Source: a virus. From it: a stretch of 44,845 nucleotides of DNA. Below are positions 25,744-31,743 of the stretch, in pieces. The position numbers and the translations under genes are program-made. The first letter of the stretch is position 1; the number at the start of each line of letters is the position of its first letter. The stretch covers positions 1 to 44,845 of IMG/VR virus record IMGVR_UViG_3300034257_000035. One strand, given 5' to 3'. Below the pieces are notes generated by a model, which was given only the letters and a program-made list of their open reading frames with translations, searched no databases and was not told the origin of the DNA.

Positions 25744-25777
25744 CCATGCGTGCCAAGTATATAGTTACCAAAGGCAG

Positions 25778-26022
25778 GGCAACAATATACTTGACACACC
25801 TATGGAGTAAATCATGAGAATGTCGATTGTAACCACGATGGAAGAGCTGCAAGAAGGCGACCATTTGGTATCCGAAGAGATTTACAAAGAGCTTGCGCTA
25901 CTTATTATGGTGAAAACACACCAAGATTGGTATCTCTGCGTGATTTGTCGTGTAAACCCAGCCAGCGCCAACAGGTCTGTATGCGAGAAATGCTGGCCAG
26001 GTGTGTCAAGTATATAGTTACC
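25778..26022 (+). mobile_element. Gene cassette 2 with inverted ends (245 bp, one gene)
   Basis: Left end GGCAACAATATAC followed by TTGACACACCT (25778-25801) and right end AGGTGTGTCAA followed by GTATATAGTTACC (25999-26022) pair over 24 bases with two mismatches. AAAGGCAG flanks it left (25770-25777, shared with cassette 1) and right (26023-26030). The gene's stop TAG lies inside the right end. Confidence 0.75.
25814..26017 (+). CDS. Small cassette-borne zinc-ribbon protein (67 residues)
   Basis: ATG at 25814 with GGAG 8 bases upstream. Two Cys pairs, 'CVIC' and 'CEKC', 16 residues apart suggest a zinc ribbon. The last residues (PGVSSI) and the stop are encoded by the cassette's right repeat, so the ORF fills the cassette. 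Role unknown. Confidence 0.6.
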   Translation: MRMSIVTTMEELQEGDHLVSEEIYKELALLIMVKTHQDWYLCVICRVNPASANRSVCEKCWPGVSSI

Positions 26023-26040
26023 AAAGGCAGAGACTAGATA

Positions 26041-26084
26041 CTTCGACAAGCTCAGTACAAGGATTAGAGAATTGGAGAATTGAT
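26041..26084. repeat. CTTCGACAAGCTCAGTAC repeat and GAGAATTG tandem leader
   Basis: CTTCGACAAGCTCAGTACA (26041-26059) is a word I know as dispersed in many bacterial genomes. It is followed by GGATTAGAGAATTGGAGAATTG, a tandem of RGAGAATTG units that also stands before the genes at 35947, 29857, 28045 and 27219 and supplies the GGAG ribosome site. Confidence 0.5.
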
Positions 26085-26390
26085 ATGAGTGAGAAATTTG
26101 AACAATTCGCAGTTGTAGAGTTATTCGGGCATCAGATCATTGCTGGCAAAGTTACTGAACAGATAATTGGCGGACAAGGATTTGTGCGAGTGGATGTTCC
26201 TGCTGCGGATGGAGAAGAGGCTTTTACAAAATTCTATGGAGCCGGAGCGATCTATGCAATGACCCCATGCGATGAGGAAACCATGTTGTCTGCTGTGGTT
26301 GGCTTGAAGAGAAAGCCAGTGGAAGTCTGGAAATTGAACCTGCCACAATTATCGGTAGGTCATAAACATGAAGATGAGGAGCTTGATTGA
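26085..26390 (+). CDS. Conserved small protein of the 'VELFGHQxIAGKVTEQ' type
   Basis: 101 residues from the ATG at 26085, with GGAG in the leader repeat. The pattern E-L-F-G-H-x-x-I-A-G-x-V-T-E-Q, then 'GFVRVDVP', then 'FYGAGAIYAMTPC' is one I recognise from small proteins in phages and environmental bacteria, often without a function assigned. It lies between parM and the candidate parR once cassettes are removed. Stop overlaps the region of the next gene's ribosome site. Confidence 0.6.
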   Translation: MSEKFEQFAVVELFGHQIIAGKVTEQIIGGQGFVRVDVPAADGEEAFTKFYGAGAIYAMTPCDEETMLSAVVGLKRKPVEVWKLNLPQLSVGHKHEDEELD

Positions 26391-26391
26391 T

Positions 26392-26658
26392 ATGTCCAGA
26401 CCAAAAGATAAGATGGCTTCGATACGCATCCGCATTGATAAGAATGTGAAGCCTGATCCCGAGGATGAACGGACGATGAAGACGCTGGCCTGGCTGCGGT
26501 CCCTGCCACCACGCAAGGTTGCGACGATCGTTTGGGAGTTGATTGTGCAAATTGTGAATGGGGAGGTGGTTGGAGTCTCTGTGAAGGAGTCAGGTGAGTT
26601 CGATGTGGCAGCTGCAGAGCAGGCAGCAGAGGATCTGTTCGATAAATGGGCAGGGTAA
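26392..26658 (+). CDS. Putative ParR-like ribbon-helix-helix adaptor
   Basis: 88 residues. A basic start and one strand (MASIRIRIDKNV) are followed by 'DPEDERTMKTLAWLRSLPPRK' and a helix (VATIVWELIVQIV), the strand-helix-turn-helix order of ParR of plasmid R1 (strand 'IAFKLNP', 'LDSIPQGER', helix). ParR binds parC and caps ParM filaments. Position one gene after parM (ignoring the cassettes) supports this. The resemblance is of pattern, not strong identity. An in-frame ATG at 26368 is an alternative start. Confidence 0.45.
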   Translation: MSRPKDKMASIRIRIDKNVKPDPEDERTMKTLAWLRSLPPRKVATIVWELIVQIVNGEVVGVSVKESGEFDVAAAEQAAEDLFDKWAG

Positions 26659-26660
26659 GG

Positions 26661-26730
26661 CCTCCCACCCCTATTCCCCCGCCCTTTCCCCTTTTGCAAA
26701 AACCGCAAATGGAGAAAGGGAGCCAAGGGA
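26661..26730. repeat. Interspersed palindrome, intergenic
   Basis: CCCTTTCCCCTTTTGC (26682-26697) and GCAAATGGAGAAAGGG (26705-26720) form a 16-bp stem with two mismatches, after the lead-in 'CCACCCCTATTCCCCCG'. It is close to the copy at 41843. Confidence 0.85.
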
Positions 26731-26738
26731 ATTCTTAA

Positions 26739-27013
26739 GGCAATAATATACTTGACACACCAAGGAGAAAAAACGATGGAAACAAGATGTAAAAACCATG
26801 CAACTTTCAGATACACATGGCCTGGTAAAGATGAGAGCTTCGCCTGCTTGGAACATGCAGCCCAATTACAGAAAATAGCATCCATATTAGGCATGTATTT
26901 GCAAATTATCCCAATCGTTCAATACGAAGGAGAGATATTTTGCACCCAAATAGTAAGCGACAAAAACGCCTTAGAACAAGTCGATGACTAGGTGTGTCAA
27001 GTATATAGTTACC
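26739..27013 (+). mobile_element. Gene cassette 3 with inverted ends (275 bp, one gene)
   Basis: Left end GGCAATAATATAC then TTGACACACC (26739-26761), right end AGGTGTGTCAA then GTATATAGTTACC (26990-27013). ATTCTTAA flanks it exactly on both sides (26731-26738 and 27014-27021), a perfect 8-bp duplication. One ORF, whose TAG stop overlaps the first bases of the right end. Confidence 0.78.
26776..26991 (+). CDS. Small cassette-borne protein (71 residues)
   Basis: ATG at 26776 behind AAGGAG. Contains Cys and His early ('RCKNHATFRY', 'FACLEHAAQL'), a possible metal site of C-x-x-H and C-x-x-H type, then a hydrophobic helix and 'QYEGEIFCTQIVSD'. No family recognised. Fully contained in cassette 3. 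Confidence 0.6.
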   Translation: METRCKNHATFRYTWPGKDESFACLEHAAQLQKIASILGMYLQIIPIVQYEGEIFCTQIVSDKNALEQVDD

Positions 27014-27025
27014 ATTCTTAACCGC

Positions 27026-27175
27026 ATGCAACAAGTACCTATTCTTAACCGCGAAGAATGTTTGCGTGCGCTCGGACAGGTGCGCGAACGGGGATTGAAG
27101 GTTAAGAGGGGGAGGGGAGGAGTTGGCGAGTTGGTGTACGCGTGTGTGAGTGTGTGTGTTGATTGGAGATTTTAG
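27026..27175 (+). CDS. Possible small protein after cassette 3
   Basis: A 49-residue open frame from the ATG at 27026 (MQQVPILNREECLRALGQV...). Cassette 3 lies right before it, so an original ribosome site may have been separated from it. The end is low-complexity (GTGTGTGAGTG). ATTCTTAACCGC occurs at 27014 and 27041 as a direct repeat. Weak support. Confidence 0.25.
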   Translation: MQQVPILNREECLRALGQVRERGLKVKRGRGGVGELVYACVSVCVDWRF

Positions 27176-27218
27176 ATTTGTCCCTAAAGGGATGCTTCAC
27201 AATGATTGGAGATTGTTT

Positions 27219-27812
27219 ATGGAATCAACAAGATCATATCCGTTGTATTGGCCTGAAGGATGGCCGCGGGCGAAGTCTCACCAGGTGAAGCGGGCGCGCT
27301 TTGGTGATCACTCCGTGGATCAGGGACGCCGGATGCTGGCTGACCAGGTGCGTTTGTTCGGTGGGAGTGAGTTGATCATTTCCTCCAACTTGGAATTGCG
27401 ATTGGATGGATATCCACGTTCGAAGCAGAAGCAGCCCAGTGATCGCGGTGTGGCTGTCTTCTTCGAACGCGATAAGGTGCCCATGGCTTTGGCCTGTGAC
27501 ATTTACACAACCATCGAGGATAACCTGTGGGCGTTGTGCAGGACTCTGGATGCGCTGAGGCAGATCGAGCGCGATGGTTCGCCTTCGTTGATCAACCGGG
27601 CGTTCAAAGGTTTTGCAGCATTGCCAGATCCGAATGATCGGAAGTGGTGGGAAGTGTTGAACGTGCCTGAGACTGCAAGCAATGAAGAGATCAAGAAGTC
27701 TTATTTTGATAAGGCGCGGCAATATCATCCTGATAACCAACAGACCGGTGATGAAGATTTGTTTCGCCAGGTGGATGAGGCTTTTCAGTTGGCGATGGGT
27801 AGAGGAGGATGA
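27219..27812 (+). CDS. J-domain (DnaJ-like) protein
   Basis: 197 residues from the ATG at 27219 with GGAG in a 'GATTGGAGATTG' leader. Residues 1-140 hold 'YWPEGWPR' and a mixed region of no known fold. Residues 143-195 are a J domain with the HPD triad at 170-172 ('ARQYHPDNQ') in 'WEVLNVPETASNEEIKKSY'. J domains recruit and stimulate Hsp70; phages can use this for replication or particle assembly. No Hsp70 is encoded here, so host DnaK is the likely partner. The next gene starts one base beyond its stop. Confidence 0.8.
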   Translation: MESTRSYPLYWPEGWPRAKSHQVKRARFGDHSVDQGRRMLADQVRLFGGSELIISSNLELRLDGYPRSKQKQPSDRGVAVFFERDKVPMALACDIYTTIEDNLWALCRTLDALRQIERDGSPSLINRAFKGFAALPDPNDRKWWEVLNVPETASNEEIKKSYFDKARQYHPDNQQTGDEDLFRQVDEAFQLAMGRGG

Positions 27813-27813
27813 C

Positions 27814-28002
27814 ATGGCAAAACAACGTTGTGTGAAGTGTGGTGAGATGCTGGATAGTTTCCGCATGGAGTTGATGATGGGGCCGAAGGGGTTCAGGCGC
27901 TATGCGGTGCATGTTGAGAAGTGTGTGAAGAAGGTGGACGCTTCGTCTTCACGAGCAAAGATCGCTCGCTCCGCTAAGCGCGAGATGAAGCGAGGTGTGT
28001 GA
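27814..28002 (+). CDS. Small zinc-finger-like protein
   Basis: 62 residues behind AGAGGAGG. 'CVKCG' and 'VHVEKC' give a C-x-x-C...H-x-x-x-C pattern for one zinc; the end is basic (SRAKIARSAKREMKRG) and may contact nucleic acid. It follows the J-domain gene at once. No named family. Confidence 0.6.
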   Translation: MAKQRCVKCGEMLDSFRMELMMGPKGFRRYAVHVEKCVKKVDASSSRAKIARSAKREMKRGV

Positions 28003-28044
28003 TTGGTAAATGGTAATTAGTAATTGGTGATTGGAGATTGAATT

Positions 28045-28674
28045 ATGGAATCAACAAGAATTAACGCTGGAGAAAAGTGGTGCACAAAAGGCAAGCACTT
28101 CGCACCGATCACCCAGTTTGGAATCGATAACTCGCGTGGTGATAAATTAGCCGCAAAGTGTAAAGACTGTTTACACAGTAAAAATCCGTGGGCTTCGCTG
28201 AAAGGCAGAATTTCAACGTTTCTTGGAAAGAGTCACACAGCAGCAGCCAAGGAAAAACAAAGCCTGGCTAAAAAAGGCAAGCCGAGTCTGAAGAGGGGAG
28301 TCGCTCGATCCAAAGGTGAACGGGAAAAGATCAGACTAACTGTCTTGAAAACACAGAAATATGGAGCCGATCATCCTAACTATAAGCACGGCAACAATGC
28401 AAGAAACTTGGATGCTAGGCGTGATCCAAAATACCGAGCATGGCGAAAGGCGGTATTTGAAAGAGATCATTACACATGTCAAAAGTGTGGTGACAACCGC
28501 GGCGGCAATTTGCGCGCTCATCATAAAAAGCCTTTTGCCAATTATCCTGAACTTCGTTTTGAAGTCAGCAACGGAATTACCTATTGCAACACGTGTCATG
28601 AATTAGAACATTTCAAGCCGGATAGTATTCGGAATCAAAGAAAGCTGAAACGCGGCGAGAGACTTTGGAGATAA
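28045..28674 (+). CDS. HNH endonuclease with NUMOD3-like repeats (homing type)
   Basis: 209 residues. N-terminal C-x(n)-C-x-x-C region (13-42), then 'GKSHTAAAKEKQSLAKKGKP', a NUMOD3-type DNA-binding motif found in homing nucleases. The HNH nuclease follows (about 130-190): 'RDHYTCQKCGD' with C145/C148, 'LRAHHKKPF' with H159/H160, and 'YCNTCHELEH' with C181/C184. Free-standing HNH homing enzymes spread by cutting gene copies that lack them, so the flanking region may be an invaded locus. The preceding spacer is a GATTGGAGATT-type leader. Confidence 0.8.
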   Translation: MESTRINAGEKWCTKGKHFAPITQFGIDNSRGDKLAAKCKDCLHSKNPWASLKGRISTFLGKSHTAAAKEKQSLAKKGKPSLKRGVARSKGEREKIRLTVLKTQKYGADHPNYKHGNNARNLDARRDPKYRAWRKAVFERDHYTCQKCGDNRGGNLRAHHKKPFANYPELRFEVSNGITYCNTCHELEHFKPDSIRNQRKLKRGERLWR

Positions 28675-28678
28675 GCTA

Positions 28679-29839
28679 ATGGCAGATAATACTAAAATCG
28701 AATGGTGTGACCGAACTTACAACCCTTGGATGGGATGCACGAAGGTTTCACCAGGGTGCGCGCATTGTTATGCTGAGACGTTGATGGACCATCGTTATGG
28801 GAAGGTGCATTGGGGCCCGCAGGGGGAACGGAAGCGCACAACGCCTGCTTATTGGAGGAAGCCTTTGCAGTGGAATAAAGATAGTTGGTATGAATGTCAT
28901 GACTGTGGTTGGCGCGGTTCGCATGATGATGCATTGCCACATGCTTATTGGCAGCGGGAAATTTGTCCTTTATGCAAAAGTTTCAATACAGAGATGACCC
29001 GTCAACGCGTGTTTTGTGCGAGCCTGGCTGATGTGTTTGAGGATAATCCGCAGCTGGCTGACTGGCGGGGAGAGTTGTTTCAGTTGATCGAGCAGACTCC
29101 GAACCTGGACTGGTTGATCTTGACGAAGAGACCAGAGCGCATCTTCTCACTTGGCACGGATGCAGTCGGTGAGATCTTCGATAACTGGCTGATGCGAAAT
29201 AAGAATGTATGGCTGGGGACATCGATTGAAAATCAGAAGACTGCGAATGAGCGCATCCCACATCTGTTGAAGATGTGTGCGCATGTGCGTTTCCTGTCCT
29301 GTGAGCCTATGTTGGGTCATATCGATTTGAGTGAGGCGGTTGAACCAGATGAGGAAGCATGGGATGAAGTTAATGCGCAATGGGATGATCATGATGAACC
29401 TGAAGAGTTCGTGGAGGAATGTGAGGCTGAGCTTGATTGGGTGAACTATGGGAATGATCTTGTATATAACCCTGAGCATCGTGAATGGGTTGAGAGTCGA
29501 CGTGCGCGGGCTGGCTTCAAAACACTGAAGCATGGCGTGATCGATTGGGTGATCTGCGGTGGTGAGAGTGGTCCGCAGGCGAGGGTGATGGATCCGAATT
29601 GGGCAAGGTCATTGCGGAATGAATGTGAGCAGGCGGGGGTTCCGTTCTTCTTCAAGCAGTGGGGTGAGTGGGCACCTGCAGGAGCATTTGAGATCACTGA
29701 GGGGAGTAGGTTCAAGCATAAGCCTGTGGATATGAATGGCACGTTGATGTATCGCGTGGGGAAGGGGATGGCTGGGAGGTTGTTGGATGGCAAGGAATGG
29801 AGTGAGTGGCCGGTATTAGGAAAAGAGACTAGAGATTAG
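28679..29839 (+). CDS. DUF5131 (phage Gp37/Gp68) family protein
   Basis: 386 residues. The family signature 'IEWCDRTYNPWMGCTKVSPG' continuing 'CAHCYAE' carries C20-x6-C27-x2-C30, a cluster resembling iron-sulphur or radical-SAM sites; later blocks 'WLGTSIENQKTANERIPHLL', 'FLSCEPMLG', and 'WVICGGESGPQARVMDPNW' are also typical. A zinc ribbon (C73, C76, C96, C99) and an acidic stretch (near 206-245) are inserted. The activity is not established; it is common in phages and mobile elements. It follows the HNH gene by 4 bases. Confidence 0.85.
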   Translation: MADNTKIEWCDRTYNPWMGCTKVSPGCAHCYAETLMDHRYGKVHWGPQGERKRTTPAYWRKPLQWNKDSWYECHDCGWRGSHDDALPHAYWQREICPLCKSFNTEMTRQRVFCASLADVFEDNPQLADWRGELFQLIEQTPNLDWLILTKRPERIFSLGTDAVGEIFDNWLMRNKNVWLGTSIENQKTANERIPHLLKMCAHVRFLSCEPMLGHIDLSEAVEPDEEAWDEVNAQWDDHDEPEEFVEECEAELDWVNYGNDLVYNPEHREWVESRRARAGFKTLKHGVIDWVICGGESGPQARVMDPNWARSLRNECEQAGVPFFFKQWGEWAPAGAFEITEGSRFKHKPVDMNGTLMYRVGKGMAGRLLDGKEWSEWPVLGKETRD

Positions 29840-29856
29840 AGACTGGAGAATAGTTG

Positions 29857-30126
29857 ATGATGAAGCGGCAGGCATTAACCTATCCCCCGACCCCTTCCCT
29901 TGATGGGAAGGGGAGCAGACCCTGGCGGTGTGTTAGGGGACATGTGTTGGGGGTGATCGTGCATAACGGGAGTGGTAAACCGTTGCTGGAGTTGTATCGT
30001 CATGCGGTGGATCTGAAGGCGGAGCAGCCCGCGGAGGTGGATGTGATCGGTGTGCTGAGTGGGGGGATGCGGAATATCCGTTGTGATGTATGTTTGGATG
30101 TGCAGGTGTGGCATTTCAAGAGCTGA
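29857..30126 (+). CDS. Small zinc-ribbon protein with palindrome-derived N-terminus
   Basis: About 89 residues. From residue 22, 'RPWRCVRGHVLGVIV' and later 'IRCDVCLDVQVWH' form a two-part metal site (C...H...C-x-x-C). Residues about 6-20 (LTYPPTPSLDGKGS) are translated from an interspersed palindrome (29880-29915), so the gene was either extended by it or its true start lost. The leader is a run of GAGATTAGAGACTGGAGA. Confidence 0.55.
   Translation: MMKRQALTYPPTPSLDGKGSRPWRCVRGHVLGVIVHNGSGKPLLELYRHAVDLKAEQPAEVDVIGVLSGGMRNIRCDVCLDVQVWHFKS
29880..29916. repeat. Interspersed palindrome inside a small gene
   Basis: CCCCTTCCC (29891-29899), loop TTGAT, GGGAAGGGG (29905-29913): perfect 9-bp stem, lead-in 'CCTATCCCCCGA'. 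In frame with 29857. Confidence 0.88.
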
Positions 30127-30200
30127 CCCCCTTCGGCTTCGCCGCTTTCCCCCAAATGCGGGAGAGCACCGAATTTGGGGGAAGACTTGGAGAGGGGAAC
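30126..30200. repeat. Interspersed palindrome, long type
   Basis: CGGC-TTC-GCCG small hairpin, then TTCCCCCAAAT (30147-30157) and ATTTGGGGGAA (30173-30183), 11-bp perfect stem with a 15-base loop. It fills the gap after 30126 and is a sister of the copies at 31330, 33210 and 34289. Confidence 0.85.
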
Positions 30201-30255
30201 TTTTTTTGTTTGTTGGCTTTGCAAGTTACAAAATTATTTTGCGAATTGAAAAGTG

Positions 30256-30450
30256 ATGTTTCATTTTTATTCTGTGTTATTTGGATTTGCGGTGGTGATG
30301 ATGTTGAGATCGCTGGTGAAGGGAGATTGGGATGCAGTGGATGCGTATTTTATCCTGGCTGCGTTTTCGTTCATCACCTTGTGTGATCTTTTGTATTGGG
30401 GCGATATGGGGACCCGGTTTGGGTTTTGGGTTTTCGTGGTTGGATTTTAG
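30256..30450 (+). CDS. Small two-TM membrane protein
   Basis: 64 residues from the ATG at 30256. Hydrophobic helices at about 1-20 (FHFYSVLFGFAVVMML) and 29-64 (YFILAAFSFITLCDLLY). No ribosome site beyond 'AAAAGTG'. It is the last rightward gene of the early region. Membrane location is clear; role unknown. Confidence 0.5.
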   Translation: MFHFYSVLFGFAVVMMLRSLVKGDWDAVDAYFILAAFSFITLCDLLYWGDMGTRFGFWVFVVGF

Positions 30451-30462
30451 ATTGATGTTCGA

Positions 30463-30669
30463 CTAATCATTGTCTTTTTCCTGTAGCTTCTTGATCAACT
30501 GTTGTTCTTTGGCGAACTTGCGGATCGGTTCGGCGGCATAGAGAGTTTCTCTGTTGCGTGTTCCAACCACCACAAAAACCTTTGGGCGGCGTTTGCGGTG
30601 GTAGTGGAAGGTGGTCGGTTGTATGCCGAGCAGTTGCTGGATTTCCTTGCGGGTGAGGGTGTCGCTCAT
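30463..30669 (-). CDS. Small HTH (excisionase/MerR-like) DNA-binding protein
   Basis: 68 residues with AAGGAGA 9 bases before the ATG at 30669. 'LTRKEIQQLLGIQPTTFHYH' is a helix-turn-helix of the MerR/excisionase type with a basic wing after it (RKRRPKVFVVVG). Such proteins can be recombination directionality factors or repressors. It is the second gene of a leftward pair with its own promoter. Confidence 0.6.
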   Translation of the reverse strand: MSDTLTRKEIQQLLGIQPTTFHYHRKRRPKVFVVVGTRNRETLYAAEPIRKFAKEQQLIKKLQEKDND

Positions 30670-30685
30670 GGGGTGCAATCTCCTT

Positions 30686-30880
30686 TTAGCAATGATCGAA
30701 TGTCTTGACGTTCGTTTCGTCCAGGTAGATGACAGGGCGGTTGTGCTTTTTCTCCAGGTTGATGACCGCCATGCACTTGGCTTTGATATAGATCCCCTGG
30801 CTTTCAATCAGTAAGTATTCTCCGGGTCCTTCATAGTTCACTACTTTGTTGTCCGTGGTGTGTATCATTAGATTGGTCAT
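30686..30880 (-). CDS. Small hypothetical protein, first of the leftward pair
   Basis: 64 residues from the ATG at 30880 (an internal ATG at 30868 is possible). Beta-rich: 'NKVVNYEGPGEYLLIESQ', 'AVINLEKKHNRPVIYLD'. No family recognised. It follows the promoter at 30990-31018 with a leader of about 100 bases that holds a strong hairpin. Confidence 0.5.
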   Translation of the reverse strand: MTNLMIHTTDNKVVNYEGPGEYLLIESQGIYIKAKCMAVINLEKKHNRPVIYLDETNVKTFDHC

Positions 30881-30942
30881 GGCTGTTTTACTTTGCTGGG
30901 TGAGTGTTACAATTGGGGCGGCTGCTCATTGCTGGGTGGCCG

Positions 30943-30968
30943 TCCCTGCCCGCTAGAACGGGCAGGGA
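30943..30968. promoter_or_regulatory. Strong hairpin in the leader of the leftward pair
   Basis: TCCCTGCCCG (30943-30952), loop CTAGAA, CGGGCAGGGA (30959-30968): perfect 10-bp GC-rich stem. It lies in the 5' leader of 30880-30463 and could act as an attenuator, a protein site, or block read-through from the early region on the + strand. No T-run follows on either side. Confidence 0.6.
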
Positions 30969-30989
30969 TATTCTTTATTCAATGTTGTT

Positions 30990-31018
30990 AGTATACTAGT
31001 CAGTAGTACAGACGTCAA
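30990..31018 (-). promoter_or_regulatory. Leftward sigma70-type promoter
   Basis: On the - strand TTGACG (31018-31013), a 17-base spacer and TATACT (30995-30990), each 5/6 to consensus. It drives the leftward pair 30880-30463. Confidence 0.7.
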
Positions 31019-31087
31019 GGGTTGGGACATTTCAGTTATGCAAGCATTGGGAAGTAGTGTAAGTAACTTTTCAAACTACAAAAATAC

Positions 31088-31115
31088 TTGACAACGCGCT
31101 AAGAAGGGTTAAAAT
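31088..31115 (+). promoter_or_regulatory. Rightward promoter before ncRNA/late region
   Basis: TTGACA (31088-31093), 16-base spacer, TAAAAT (31110-31115), 6/6 and 5/6. It points at a 150-base gene-free stretch that ends in a strong terminator, then at the late operon. Confidence 0.7.
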
Positions 31116-31121
31116 TCTTTG

Positions 31122-31300
31122 TAGGACTGAGGTTCGCCTTGGTTCTCTCCCCACCCCCCGTTTGACGGGTGGATCGCAAGGTCCACCCCAACGGAGGAGG
31201 AGGGAGCGGGAGTTGGTGTGGATGGTTGTTCTGCCTGGTGCGGAACGACTGACGGTTAAGTGAACCACCCGTCGAGACTATGTGTCTCGGCGGGTTTTTT
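31122..31300 (+). ncRNA. Candidate small structured RNA or attenuated leader (~180 nt)
   Basis: Between the promoter and the terminator no convincing ORF is present. The predicted RNA has GGGTGGA-(8)-TCCACCC (31165-31186 region), GC-rich flanks with 'CCCCACCCCCCG', and a GTTC...GGAAC hairpin before the terminator. It may be a stand-alone RNA, or a leader whose terminator must be overcome to express the late operon. Size and fold are inference; no known RNA family was recognised. Confidence 0.5.
31268..31300 (+). terminator. Rho-independent terminator
   Basis: CCCG-T-CGAGAC (31268-31278), loop TATGT, GTCTCG-G-CGGG (31284-31294), then TTTTTT. Eleven-pair stem with a T:G pair and a T-run, textbook form, placed about 150 bases after the promoter at 31088. 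Confidence 0.85.
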
Positions 31301-31310
31301 GTTACCTACC

Positions 31311-31390
31311 CCCTTCGGCTGAAGCCGCTTTCCCCCAAATGCGACCCCGCAAAAGCAGCGGGGCAGGGAGCCGAATTTGGGGGAAGAAGG
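31311..31390. repeat. Interspersed palindrome with a nested hairpin
   Basis: CGGC-TGAA-GCCG, then TTCCCCCAAAT (31330-31340) and ATTTGGGGGAA (31375-31385). The loop holds a second hairpin, CCCCGC...GCGGGG (31345-31363). It is an elaborated relative of the copy at 30147. Confidence 0.85.
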
Positions 31391-31412
31391 TCAAATACAA
31401 AAGGAGATTGAT

Positions 31413-31730
31413 ATGGATTTTTTGTTTCAGAATTTTGTGCCGCTGCCGGATGAAGCGAAGGTGTTGATCCTGTCATTGCTTACTGCAGGGGTGACGTGGC
31501 TGTTGTTGAAGCTGAGTGCGCTGACAGGGGTCCAGCTTTCAGGGTGGGCGAATGCGGTGGCGGCCGCGCTGGCGCCGATCGTTGTCACTCTCTTCGAAGC
31601 TGGTTTGAAACTCATCCCCCCGATCTTCGACAATATTGTTTTGAGCGTCATCCACATGATCGTTTTGCTGATTGCTTCCCTGGGCGCGTTCTGGTTATTC
31701 CAACGTAAGCGCGCACCGAGTTTGCAGTAA
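31413..31730 (+). CDS. Putative holin
   Basis: 105 residues from the ATG at 31413 behind AAAAGGAG. Three hydrophobic helices (about 16-36, 43-62, 70-96) and a short basic end 'FQRKRAPSLQ', the layout of class I holins. It is the first gene of the late operon, ahead of other envelope-linked genes and the terminases. Holins form holes in the inner membrane at lysis. The call is from topology and place. Confidence 0.6.
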   Translation: MDFLFQNFVPLPDEAKVLILSLLTAGVTWLLLKLSALTGVQLSGWANAVAAALAPIVVTLFEAGLKLIPPIFDNIVLSVIHMIVLLIASLGAFWLFQRKRAPSLQ

Positions 31731-31743
31731 ACGGCCCACAAAG

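Larger units (their letters stand above)
25259..25769 (+). mobile_element. Gene cassette 1 with inverted ends (511 bp, two genes)
   Basis: Left end GGTAACTATATAC-CTAC-CACGCA (25259-25281) and right end TGCGTG-CCAA-GTATATAGTTACC (25747-25769) are inverted repeats except for a 4-base block. The same 8 bases AAAGGCAG flank it on both sides (25251-25258 and 25770-25777). It carries two overlapping small genes (25313, 25522), the second stopping 3 bases before the right end. No transposase inside. It follows parM directly. Confidence 0.75.
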
